NCBI RefSeq assembly: GCF_002025255.2
Contig: NZ_CP054587.1
Coordinates: 62,001 to 126,000 of the forward strand
Length of the DNA stretch: 64,000 bases
Source: Halolamina sp. CBA1230
Lineage (GTDB): Archaea > Halobacteriota > Halobacteria > Halobacteriales > Haloferacaceae
Reading direction: 5' to 3'
The notes under the pieces were generated by a model. It made no database searches, was not told the origin of the DNA, and saw nothing but the letters and a program-made list of their open reading frames with translations. Positions 23,330-31,525 of this stretch are shown here, piece by piece (the first letter of the stretch is position 1; every line of letters starts with the position of its first letter). The position numbers and the translations under genes are program-made.

Positions 23330-24529
23330 ATGGCACCGAACGCGGACAGCCAACCACGGCCGACACGGCGACGGCTCCTCGCCGCCGGCGGCGCGGCGGC
23401 GACCGGCGCGCTGCTCGGCGCGGCCGGCCCCGCGGCGGCCCAGTCGTCGTTCGACGGCTGGTTCGACGGCGTCTCGAACTACGACGGCGTCGCGGACCGC
23501 ACCGGCGAGTCGGAGGTGACCGTCGAGGTCGGCGTCGACAACGGCGGGCAGCCGTACGGGTTCGGCCCGGCGGCGGTCAGGGTCGACCCGGGGACGACGG
23601 TCGTCTGGGAGTGGACCGGGCGGGGTGGATCGCACAACGTCGTCGCAGAGAACGGCGCCTTCGAGTCGGAGATGTCCTCGGAGGAGGGACACACGTTCAG
23701 CCACACGTTCGAGGAGGAGGGGACGTTCAGGTACGTCTGCACCCCCCACCAGTCACTCGGGATGAAGGCGGCCGTCGTCGTCGGCTCCGGCGGCGGCGTC
23801 TCCGAGCCCGACTACGGCGGCTGGTTCGACGGCGTTTCCAACTACGACGAGACCGTCGACGAGCGCGGAAGCTCGGAGGTGACCGTCGAGGTCGGCGTCG
23901 ACAACGGCGGACAGCCGTACGGGTTCGGCCCGGCGGCGGTCCGGATCGACCCGGGGACGACGGTCGTCTGGGAGTGGACCGGCCGCGGCGGGTCGCACAA
24001 CGTCGTCGCACAGGACGGATCGTTCGAGTCCGACCTCTCCTCGGAAGGGGGGCACACGTTCAGCCACACGTTCGAGGAGGAGGGCGTCTACCGCTACGTC
24101 TGCACGCCCCACCAGTCACTCGGGATGAAGGGCGCCATCGTCGTCGGGGACGTGAGCGGCGGTGGCGGGGACGGCGGCGAGGAAACCGAGGGCGGTGGAG
24201 AGGAAGCCGGCGGCAGCCTGCTCCCGATGCCTTCGGACTTCGTCGGCTGGCTGGCGCTGCTGATGGGCGGCGGCGGCGGGCTCGCGGTGTCGATGGTGCT
24301 CGGTGCCGAGTCCTACGCCGCCTACCGCGAGCACGAACGGGCCGAGCGGAGCTACGTCGGCGAACAGGCCACGGAGGCCGTCGGAACCGAGCCGGTCGAG
24401 GAGATCGACGACGGGTACGATCCGGTCGGGACGGCCGCGCTCGTCACGGGCTACTTCGTCCTGATCGCGCTGCTGTGGGTGTTCATGTACTTCGTCGAGT
24501 TCATCGGCGGGCCGACGATCACGGGGTAA
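23330..24529 (+). CDS. Tat-exported double-domain halocyanin with a C-terminal membrane anchor
   Basis: A 399-residue protein. A Tat signal (PTRRRLLAAGGAAATG) is followed by two near-identical blue-copper domains, about residues 40-150 and 165-270, each starting FDGWFDGVSNYD or YGGWFDGVSNYD and carrying the type I copper ligands in GGSHNVV and YVCTPHQSLGMK (His...Cys..His...Met). A Gly/Glu-rich linker leads to a membrane segment at ~305, a polar stretch and a last helix GYFVLIALLWVFMYFV. It is four bases upstream of oxidase subunit II. Halocyanin carries electrons at the membrane, here probably to the ba3 oxidase. Confidence 0.92.
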   Translation: MAPNADSQPRPTRRRLLAAGGAAATGALLGAAGPAAAQSSFDGWFDGVSNYDGVADRTGESEVTVEVGVDNGGQPYGFGPAAVRVDPGTTVVWEWTGRGGSHNVVAENGAFESEMSSEEGHTFSHTFEEEGTFRYVCTPHQSLGMKAAVVVGSGGGVSEPDYGGWFDGVSNYDETVDERGSSEVTVEVGVDNGGQPYGFGPAAVRIDPGTTVVWEWTGRGGSHNVVAQDGSFESDLSSEGGHTFSHTFEEEGVYRYVCTPHQSLGMKGAIVVGDVSGGGGDGGEETEGGGEEAGGSLLPMPSDFVGWLALLMGGGGGLAVSMVLGAESYAAYREHERAERSYVGEQATEAVGTEPVEEIDDGYDPVGTAALVTGYFVLIALLWVFMYFVEFIGGPTITG

Positions 24530-24532
24530 CTC

Positions 24533-25054
24533 ATGCACGTACATCGATTCGAGAGACTCTGGTTCGGCGCATCGCTCGTCCTGATCGTGGCGTTCATCGG
24601 GACCATCGTCTACGGCGCGGTCGGCCCCGGGGTGGCGATGGTCGACGACAGCGGCGGCACGGTCGAACCGTCGGTGATCGCCGACGGGAACTACGACCAA
24701 GTGGACAACTTCCGCGAGCCGGGCGTGTACGACACCGACGACGGGGTCGAGGTGTACGTCGTCGCCCGGCAGTACCTGTTCCAGCCCGGCACCTCCGAGG
24801 CGATCGAGGTGCCCGCGGGCGAACCGGTGACGTTCCACGTCACCTCGCCCGACGTGACACACGGGTTCAACCTCGCGGGCACGAACGTGAACTCGATGGT
24901 GATCCCCGGCCAGATCGCGGAGTTCACCGTCACGTTCGACGAACCCGGCGAGCACGGCATCGTCTGCCACGAGTACTGCGGCGACGGCCACCACACGATG
25001 GAGGGACAGGTCGTCGTCGTCGAGGAGTCGCAGTTCGACGGGGGTGACAGCTGA
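24533..25054 (+). CDS. cbaB: ba3-type cytochrome oxidase subunit II
   Basis: A 173-residue protein starting MHVHRFERLWFGASLVLIVA, a single N-terminal membrane helix. The rest is a cupredoxin domain with the dinuclear CuA site: a His in SPDVTHGFNL and the loop CHEYCGDGHHTM, which supplies two Cys, Glu-backbone, His and Met. CuA takes electrons from a carrier such as the upstream halocyanin. One transmembrane helix instead of two is normal for ba3 enzymes. The stop overlaps the start of subunit I by one base. Confidence 0.95.
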   Translation: MHVHRFERLWFGASLVLIVAFIGTIVYGAVGPGVAMVDDSGGTVEPSVIADGNYDQVDNFREPGVYDTDDGVEVYVVARQYLFQPGTSEAIEVPAGEPVTFHVTSPDVTHGFNLAGTNVNSMVIPGQIAEFTVTFDEPGEHGIVCHEYCGDGHHTMEGQVVVVEESQFDGGDS

Positions 25055-26811
25055 TGGCGACTGAACACGGCAGCGAAACCGGGTTCGAAACGGAGCAGGA
25101 GTACGTGGAGACCGACGACGGGACGCGCCGACGGCTGGCGTTCGTCGATCGGTACCCCGCGGCGGCCCGGACCGCCCGGATCTGTCTCTGGATCGCCTTT
25201 GCGGCGTTCGGCGTCGGCGCGCTGTTCGGCCTGATTCAGGCGCTCCACCGCACGAACACGCTGCGGATCATCCCCTCGGCGGACTACTACACGATCCTGA
25301 CCGGCCACGGGGTGCTGCTGGGGCTGGTGTTCACCACGTTCGGCATCGCCGGCCTGTTCCACTGGGCGAACACGCGGAGCTTGGGCGTCGCACCGACGAA
25401 CGAGCGGCTGACGCAGGGCTGGCTGTGGACGATGACGATCGGCACCGTGCTCGCCGCGGCGACGATCCTCGCCGGCCTGTTCGACTGGATCCCGGCGAGC
25501 GCGGACGTGCTGTACACCTTCTACGCGCCGCTGGAGGCGCATCCGCTGTTCTACATCGGCGCCGCGCTGCTGATCGTCGGCTCGTGGGGCGCGGGGCTCG
25601 ACTGGTTCCTCCAGTACCGCGAGTGGCGCGAGTCGAACCCGGACGCGCGCATCCCGCTGCAGTCCTTCATGGTGCTGACGACGATGCTGATGTGGTACCT
25701 CTGCTCGCTGGGCGTGGCGATCGAGGTCGTCGTGTTCCTGATCCCGTGGTCGCTCGGCCTGATCAGTCAGGTCGACCCGCTGCTGACCCGGACGCTGTTC
25801 TGGTACTTCGGCCACCCCGTGGTGTACTTCTGGCTGCTGCCGGCGTACCTCGTCTGGTACACCGTGCTCCCGAAGCTCTCGGGCGGCCGGCTGTTCAGCG
25901 ACCCGCTCGCGCGGGTGACGTTCGTCCTCTTCCTGCTGCTGTCGACGCCGGTGGGGTTCCACCACCAGTACACCGACCCCGGGATCGCCTCGGGGTACAA
26001 GCTGGTGGCGATGACGAACACGTTCTTCCTGCTGTTGCCGTCGTTACTGACGCTGTTCACCGTCGTCGCGAGCATGGAACACGGCGCGCGACAGCAGGGC
26101 GCGGGCGGTCGGCTCGCCTGGCTGACGAATCTCCCGTGGGAGCGCCCGGAGTTCTCCGGCGTCGCACTCGCGGGGATCATGTTCGCCGCCGGCGGGTTCT
26201 CGGGGATGATCAACGCCGGGATGAACATCAACTACCTCATCCACAACACCATCTGGGTGCCGGGCCACTTCCACCTCACCGTCGGGACGGCGTACGCGCT
26301 GACGCTGATGGCGATCTCCTACTGGCTGATCCCGCAGCTCACGGGCAAACGCCTCCAGTTCCGCGGGCTGGCGGCGATCCAGCCGTTCGTCTGGTTCGTC
26401 GGCATGGTGCTGATGTCGAACGCGATGCACCGCGGCGGCCTCGCGGGGATCCCGCGGCGCACCGCCGAACCGCAGTACGAGCAGGTCAGCTTCGACGCCG
26501 TCGTCGGGACGGTCGGCGAGATGCGGATCCAGATCGCGATCGGCGGGACGCTGCTGTTCCTCGGCGCGGTGATGTTCCTTGCGGTGATGTTCGGGACGTG
26601 GGCGCTCGGGAAACCCGACAGCCAGCTCCGGGTCAACGGCTCGATCCCCGAGCCGCTCTCCGGGGCCGAGGAGTCACCGCGCGTGCTCGACAACCTCGTG
26701 CTCTGGACCGCCATCGCGGTCGCGCTGGTGCTGCTTGCCTACGGCGTCCCGCTGTACGACATGGTCGCCGACGGGATCCACTTCCCCGGGAGCGCACCGT
26801 TCCCGGAGTAG
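25054..26811 (+). CDS. cbaA: ba3-type cytochrome oxidase subunit I
   Basis: A 585-residue protein with about 13 membrane helices. A low-spin haem ligand is in LTGHGVLLGL, the CuB ligands with the linked Tyr in WYFGHPVVYFWLLPAY and GFHHQYTDPG, and the haem a3/low-spin ligands in VPGHFHLTVGTA. These motifs and the length match ba3 (type B) oxidases, which reduce O2 to water and pump protons. It lies in one transcript with halocyanin and subunit II (one-base overlap). Confidence 0.95.
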   Translation: MATEHGSETGFETEQEYVETDDGTRRRLAFVDRYPAAARTARICLWIAFAAFGVGALFGLIQALHRTNTLRIIPSADYYTILTGHGVLLGLVFTTFGIAGLFHWANTRSLGVAPTNERLTQGWLWTMTIGTVLAAATILAGLFDWIPASADVLYTFYAPLEAHPLFYIGAALLIVGSWGAGLDWFLQYREWRESNPDARIPLQSFMVLTTMLMWYLCSLGVAIEVVVFLIPWSLGLISQVDPLLTRTLFWYFGHPVVYFWLLPAYLVWYTVLPKLSGGRLFSDPLARVTFVLFLLLSTPVGFHHQYTDPGIASGYKLVAMTNTFFLLLPSLLTLFTVVASMEHGARQQGAGGRLAWLTNLPWERPEFSGVALAGIMFAAGGFSGMINAGMNINYLIHNTIWVPGHFHLTVGTAYALTLMAISYWLIPQLTGKRLQFRGLAAIQPFVWFVGMVLMSNAMHRGGLAGIPRRTAEPQYEQVSFDAVVGTVGEMRIQIAIGGTLLFLGAVMFLAVMFGTWALGKPDSQLRVNGSIPEPLSGAEESPRVLDNLVLWTAIAVALVLLAYGVPLYDMVADGIHFPGSAPFPE

Positions 26812-26829
26812 CCCTCTCCCGTCCCCTCT

Positions 26830-27414
26830 ATGACTGACTCACCGGCCGACACCGACGGACCACCTGCCGCAGCCGAGGACGACGAGATCGACCGCCGGCG
26901 GCTGATCCGTTGGATCGCGCTGCTGGCGTTCGGCGTCCCGGTCGTCGTCGAGGCGCTGACGTTCGGTAACATCATCGGCGACGAACTGCTCGGCGGCGGC
27001 GAGAACGAGGCGGCCGCGACCGACGACGGGACCGACACGGCGACGGACCACGCCGACGCGGTCGGTGTCGACGACGAACTCCTCCCGGGGACGGCGGCGT
27101 CGGAGACCGTCACGACCTCCGAAGTCCGGCAGTCCGATGACGGCCGGACGTACGTGTTCGGCGTCGACGTCGAGAACGACACCGACGCGACGGTCGAACT
27201 CCGGACCCGCCGGCTGCGGCTGCGCGACGACTCGGCCGTCGACGGCGTGTCGAGCACGGGGCCGATCGACCCCGGCGGGTCGGGGATGATGACCGCCGCG
27301 TGGGAGTTCGAGCAGGGTGCGATGCCCGAGTCCGTGGAGTGTGTGGCGCTGCGTGGCGGGGAGACCGTGTTCGAGGGGTTCGTGGCCGTGGAGCGGCCGC
27401 CGGTGGTCGGCTAA
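26830..27414 (+). CDS. Oxidase-linked membrane-anchored protein of unknown function
   Basis: A 194-residue protein starting MTDSPADTDGPPAAAEDDEID. One membrane helix (about residues 28-48, RRLIRWIALLAFGVPVVVEAL) is followed by an acidic linker and a beta-rich outer domain with VFGVDVENDTDATVELRTRRLRLR and FEQGAMPESVECVALRGG. The domain resembles a small immunoglobulin-like fold. It follows subunit I by 18 bases, so it is probably an accessory or assembly factor of the oxidase. No metal-binding motif is seen. Confidence 0.75.
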   Translation: MTDSPADTDGPPAAAEDDEIDRRRLIRWIALLAFGVPVVVEALTFGNIIGDELLGGGENEAAATDDGTDTATDHADAVGVDDELLPGTAASETVTTSEVRQSDDGRTYVFGVDVENDTDATVELRTRRLRLRDDSAVDGVSSTGPIDPGGSGMMTAAWEFEQGAMPESVECVALRGGETVFEGFVAVERPPVVG

Positions 27415-27415
27415 G

Positions 27416-27434
27416 AAAAAAGCGGGGCGGGGCG
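27416..27434 (-). terminator. T-run terminator of the PGF-CTERM gene
   Basis: On the minus strand, right after the TGA of the gene at 27435, a GC-rich CGCCCCGCCCCGC run is followed by six T (A27416-A27421 on the plus strand). Archaeal transcription usually ends at such T-runs. It also overlaps the end of the convergent accessory gene. Confidence 0.5.
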
Positions 27435-28780
27435 TCAGTTCCCGCGCCGGAGCGCGAGAACGACCGCGATCAGCGCGAGAAGCGCGGCGCCGACGCCGAA
27501 CCCGGGCGCAGTGGTCGCCGTCTCGATGCCCGGGCCCTCGGCTCGAACCGTCGTCCCTGCGGAGGTGGTCGGCCGCTCCGTGGACGCGCTGGTCGCCGCC
27601 GGGGTCGAACCCTGCCGCGCCGTATCGGCGGCGGCGTCCGTCCCGGTACTTTCCTCGTCGACGGTACTCTCGTCAGCAGTGTTCCCGTCGCCGTCCGTTG
27701 TCTCGACGGCGTCCCCGTCGCTGTCCCCGCTAGTCGCGCCGTCGTCGTTGCTGCCGCTCTGTTGGCCGCCGTCGCCGCCGCTCTGTTGACCGCCGTCGGG
27801 CGCCGCGGTGGGCGTCCCGTCGTCGCCGGTGTCGGTCGAACTCTCGGCTTCGAGGACGGTCACCTCCGTCCCCTGAGCGGTCGTCGTGTAGCTGTGCCCC
27901 TGCTCGTCGCCGAGTGCGGTCACCGTCAGATCGAGGTCGGCCGACCCCGCCGCCTCACCGCGAAGCGTGACGGTCGCGATCCGGACGTTCCCGGAGTCGG
28001 CGGTGTCCGCCATCGCCACGATCATCGTCGCCGCCGACCCCTCGGAGCCGATCTCCACCTGGGACGTCTCGGCGGGCGGATCGCCGTGGAGTTCGACGTC
28101 GACGATCTCCGCGGCGCCGGGCTCGAAGTCGGTGAACTCGATCGTCAACACGTCGTACCCGTCCGAGCCGTTCACGCCGTTGTGGGGCTGGCTGAACACG
28201 TCGGCGTCGTCGGTGCTGACGACACCGACGCCGTCACCGGTCTGGGAGTCGATGTTCAGCCCCTTCGCGGCCGAGTCGCCAGCGGTCCCTTCGGGATCGA
28301 ACACCACGTCGGGCATCGCCGACGACGAGAGGTCGAAGCTCACCGACGTATCTGCTGCTCGCCGGTGTTCTCGACCGTGAACGATCCGCCAGTGTAGGTG
28401 CTGGCCTCGGTGCCGGTGTCGGGCGTCAGTTCGACCGTGGCGGAACCGGGCTGCTGGTCGCCGTAGCGTTCGGTCTGGAACACGTCCGCGGGCGTGCCGG
28501 ACGGGGCCGACCCGTCGAGCGTGATCGAGTCGCCCGTGTCGTAGCTCTGGTCGCTCCCGCTCACCGAGACGCCGCTCGTCGATCCCGGTGGTGTCCAGTC
28601 GGGGCCGCCATCGACGGCCATGACCGTCGATCCGCCTGCGTTCACTCGATACTGTACGTCCTGACTCGTCTGTGCTTCGACGGTCCCCGCTCCGAGCGCG
28701 ACCGTGGTCACGCCGACGGACGTGACCATCAGTAGCGCGAAGAGAACCGCGAACGCTTTCCTCGCTCGTGTCGGTGGCAT
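27435..28780 (-). pseudogene. PGF-CTERM secreted protein split by a frameshift
   Basis: The N-terminal piece starts MPPTRARKAFAVLFALLMVT, a signal peptide, and runs to GGSFTVENTGEQQ near 28346, where its frame ends in IRR and a stop. The other frame continues the same kind of sequence: ADTSVSFDLSSSAMPD, cohesin-like beta strands (DVLTIEFTDFEPGAAEIVDV, RIATVTLRGEAAGSADLDL), a long Ser/Thr/Asp/Gly-rich linker, then PGFGVGAALLALIAVVLAL and RRGN, a PGF-CTERM signal. Joining needs a shift near 28343-28350. Total length would be about 448 residues. A sequencing error is possible. An ATG at 28813 is an alternative start. Confidence 0.78.
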
Positions 28781-29135
28781 GGTGGTTGCCACTGCCGACC
28801 GCTCCGTGACCACGCTCTGGCCGCCGGCCGGTCGAACGACAAGTCAACTGACTAACGACACCGCCTGTAACAATGAGTCGACTAACCGGGACGTAAGATA
28901 CTGAATAACGACGGTTATTTATACATAACTATCCTCAGACGGCTACCTCTCGTTCAGTAGTCTGTCGTGAAAAGGCGAACAGACGGGCTCGTGGGAAGCT
29001 AGTAGCGGATTCGAACCACGGTCGGACGTGCTCGGCTCGCTCGCTGCAAGCGCGACCTCCCTGATTCAGATCCAACGTGCGGCTCTTCGTCTCACTTCGT
29101 TCGACAGAAGAGCCGAGGAGAGTCGTGAACCACGG
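28781..29135. other. Intergenic region with AT-rich promoter-like island and repeat
   Basis: About 350 bases without a supported gene. GGTTATTTATACATAACTAT at 28913-28932 is the most AT-rich part and contains TATA-like sequences on both strands; on the minus strand it could drive the PGF-CTERM gene. Further on are a 41-bp repeat (29075-29115) and a sequence resembling a degraded tRNA 3' end (about 29112-29140). Confidence 0.5.
29075..29115 (+). repeat. 41-bp direct repeat, distal copy (possible att-like site)
   Basis: Forty of 41 bases match 31361-31401. It holds a stem GGCTCTTC/GAAGAGCC around TTCGTTCGA. In the other copy the repeat runs into the 3' end of tRNA-Thr. Here it is followed by a degraded stretch (GAGGAGAGTCGTGAACC) that still resembles the tRNA end. 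Confidence 0.75.
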
Positions 29136-29393
29136 TCAGGAAGTACTCCTGAGTCGTTCGCACATGCTGCAGGGCACCTTGTTCCGTTCCTGGGCCTCCT
29201 CGATCGTCATCACCTCCAGGTCCCCCGTCTGTGGTCGGCAACGGGGCGACCCATCGGCTGTGAGGTCGTGATAGGCGTAGCCGTAGTTGGCGCTGCCGCG
29301 TGAGTCAGCTAACACGCCCGTGTCGTCAGATCTCTCTTCGGAACGCTGCAACCGATCTCGTTCGCGCCGACCCGGCCGACCGTTTTGGGCCAT
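29136..29393 (-). CDS. Small putative zinc-binding protein
   Basis: An 85-residue protein, MAQNGRPGRRERDRLQRSEE, probably with a shorter true N-terminus because the first 30 residues are low-complexity and Arg-rich. The part from YAYHDLTADGSPRC to KVPCSMCERL has a His and three Cys in the order H-C-CxxC, like many small haloarchaeal zinc proteins that have a T-x-EEA helix before the CxxC. Function unknown. It lies in the segment between the direct repeats and is divergent from the large membrane protein. Confidence 0.6.
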   Translation of the reverse strand: MAQNGRPGRRERDRLQRSEERSDDTGVLADSRGSANYGYAYHDLTADGSPRCRPQTGDLEVMTIEEAQERNKVPCSMCERLRSTS

Positions 29394-29554
29394 ACGACCC
29401 GCTTCTACACGTGCACAGAAACTTATCCACCATATAACTCCGGGGCGGCCGGAGCTACGGACGAGCTAGCCCGTTTGGAGACGTGATCGCGTCGTGATCG
29501 TTTCCCAGCTCTAGCTACCGAGTAAGTAAGTCAAAGCTGGGCAAACAATCGGCA

Positions 29555-31282
29555 GTGAGTGTTCGAGACGCGCTGATAGGCTGGCTCACGGATGTCGCCA
29601 ACCTCGCGATCGAGAAATTTGACTCGACGCGGGGGTGGCTACTGCTGGCGGTTAGTGCCGGTCTAGTCGTCCATCTCTCCTACCTGCAAACACACGCTCA
29701 TCCTGCGTACGAGGGCGGACTGTTCCTTCAGATCGCCGAGGTGATCCGGGCGGAAACCCCTCGGCTCCCGGAATCGATCCCGTACTACACTGCGAACGGA
29801 GTTCCGTTCGCGTATCCGCCGCTCATGTTCTATGTTACTGCACTGTTCCTGACACTGGTACCCGTCGACCCAGTCACGTTCTCCCTCGTGGCACCTGGCC
29901 TGGTCGTGGTGGCCACCACGGTGCCGTATTTTGGGCTCACACGGCGATTGCTCCCCTCGACTCGTCAAGCAGGGCTGGCGACAACGCTGTACACTGTCGC
30001 GCCGCCGGTGCTGAAGTGGCACATCTCCGCTGGTGGTGTGGTCCGTGCCCCCGCTGCTGCGCTGACAGTTGTCGGTCTCTACACCGGCTTACGCACGTTC
30101 GAATCGCACGAGTGGCGCTGGACGCTGGCAACGGCTGTCCTGTTCGCTCTGGTCGTTCTCTCCCATCCGGTGTATCCGGTGTTTTTCGGGACGACGTGTC
30201 TCCTGTTCTACGCGGCGAAAGACCGCTCGGTCCGTGGGTTCGTTCTCGGCTCGGTTGTCGTCGTCGTCGCGTTCGTGCTGACAGCACCGTGGTGGCTGCA
30301 GGTCGCCGCCACGCACGGCTTCGATATCTTCCTCGGCGCGGCCGGGACGCGGACGACACTGGGTGGAGGCCACTCCCGGTTTATGGTGCAGTTCGTCCAA
30401 CCGATAACGCGGTTCGAGCCCGTCACGTTCTTCTACGTCCTCGCGTTCGCTGGGGCCCTCTACGGGGTAGCGAAACGGCGCTTCCTCCTTCCTGTGTGGC
30501 TCGTCGTGTCCAGTTATCTACTCGGCGAACAGCGGTTCACGTTCGTCGCTGGAGCGATGCTGAGTGCCGTGCTCGTGTTCGAGGTTCTCGTTCCCGCGTT
30601 GCGGGGCGACGGTGGGGGGGCGGACGGAACCGATGCGAGTACGTCGCCGACGCTCGGGTCCGCGACGGCACGCGGCTCGTCGTCGGAACGCGTTCGAGCG
30701 GTTCTCGTCGTTGCGGTCGTCGTCATCTCGGCGGTGGTCGTCGGTACGGCTTTCGCCGGCAGCGCACTACAGACCACACACCAGGCAAGTACGACGCTCC
30801 CACAGACGGTGGACGCGGCAGACCAGGATGCGATGGCGTGGGTACAGGCGAACACCGACGAGGGCGCGGAATTCGTGGTGCTTGGCGATGCTGCTGAGTG
30901 GGTTCCGTACTACACGCAACGGACCATCCTCGTGACGCCCTGGGGAACAGAGTGGGAGGGGCAGCAACGGTTCCACTACCACCTGGACCGGTATACGGAA
31001 CTCTCGGAGTGTCCGGATGCGACCTGTCTCGACCGGGAGCTCTCCGCAGTCGAGACCCAGCCCGACTATCTCTACATCCCGAAAGGCGAATACACGATTC
31101 GCGGCGCCGAGTCTCATCAGTCTGCCCGGATGCGACGGTCGTTGATAGAGTCGCGGCGCTACGACATCGTCTTCGAAAATGACGGTGTGATTATCGTCCG
31201 CGTCTACCCGTCTTCTACTGTCCGGTCGAGCCACCGACCTGAGTCAGCTCCCTCTCCAGGATCTTTTGGGCACGGCGTGTGA
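29555..31282 (+). CDS. GT-C-like multi-pass membrane protein, putative glycosyltransferase
   Basis: A 575-residue protein with a GTG start (SVRDALIGWLTDVANLA). About ten membrane helices cover residues 25-400. The first outer loop has HPAYEGGLFLQIAEVIRAE with an acidic residue, then GVPFAYPPLMFYVTALF, a layout seen in GT-C enzymes that use dolichol- or polyprenyl-linked sugars (PMT, ArnT, AglB-like). A soluble outer domain of ~170 residues at the end starts near DAADQDAMAWVQANTDEGAEF, as in many archaeal GT-C-like proteins. It may act in surface glycosylation. It lies within the segment bounded by 41-bp repeats. Confidence 0.72.
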   Translation: MSVRDALIGWLTDVANLAIEKFDSTRGWLLLAVSAGLVVHLSYLQTHAHPAYEGGLFLQIAEVIRAETPRLPESIPYYTANGVPFAYPPLMFYVTALFLTLVPVDPVTFSLVAPGLVVVATTVPYFGLTRRLLPSTRQAGLATTLYTVAPPVLKWHISAGGVVRAPAAALTVVGLYTGLRTFESHEWRWTLATAVLFALVVLSHPVYPVFFGTTCLLFYAAKDRSVRGFVLGSVVVVVAFVLTAPWWLQVAATHGFDIFLGAAGTRTTLGGGHSRFMVQFVQPITRFEPVTFFYVLAFAGALYGVAKRRFLLPVWLVVSSYLLGEQRFTFVAGAMLSAVLVFEVLVPALRGDGGGADGTDASTSPTLGSATARGSSSERVRAVLVVAVVVISAVVVGTAFAGSALQTTHQASTTLPQTVDAADQDAMAWVQANTDEGAEFVVLGDAAEWVPYYTQRTILVTPWGTEWEGQQRFHYHLDRYTELSECPDATCLDRELSAVETQPDYLYIPKGEYTIRGAESHQSARMRRSLIESRRYDIVFENDGVIIVRVYPSSTVRSSHRPESAPSPGSFGHGV

Positions 31283-31360
31283 CTCCGCTTTCCGAAGACT
31301 GAGGCGGGATTGTGAACTACGCCCGAACTCGCTTCACTCGTCCGGTCTCGTTCAAATCCC

Positions 31361-31401
31361 ACGTGCCGCTCTTCGTCTCACTTCGTTCGACAGAAGAGCC
31401 G
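31361..31401 (+). repeat. 41-bp direct repeat, tRNA-proximal copy
   Basis: Differs from 29075-29115 at one base. Its last bases form the 3' end of the tRNA-Thr gene on the minus strand. The hairpin inside it would be transcribed just after the tRNA and could help end transcription. Confidence 0.75.
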
Positions 31402-31469
31402 GAGGAGGGATTTGAACCCTCGACCTATTCCTTACGAAGGAATCGCTCTGCCAGCTGAGCTACTCCGGC
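31397..31469 (-). tRNA. tRNA-Thr (CGU)
   Basis: A 72-nt cloverleaf plus discriminator reads on the minus strand: 7-bp acceptor GCCGGAG/CTCCGGC, D arm with AGCTGGCAG, anticodon stem ATTCC/GGAAT with loop TTCGTAA (anticodon CGU, codon ACG, threonine), T arm GAGGG/CCCTC with loop TTCAAAT, discriminator U. CCA is not encoded and no intron is seen. The 3' end overlaps a repeat found again at 29075, a usual site for integrating elements. A TTAT-type element about 35 bases upstream could be the promoter. Confidence 0.95.
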
Positions 31470-31525
31470 GCGTCCACCCCCACGTACCGGCAAGGCGGAC
31501 ATAAGGGTTCCGAAACCCGGTGCAG

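Noticed and set aside
29555-31282. Intact mobile element with its own integrase between the 41-bp repeats
   Set aside because: Neither gene in the segment resembles a tyrosine or serine recombinase; only the repeat pattern hints at integration.
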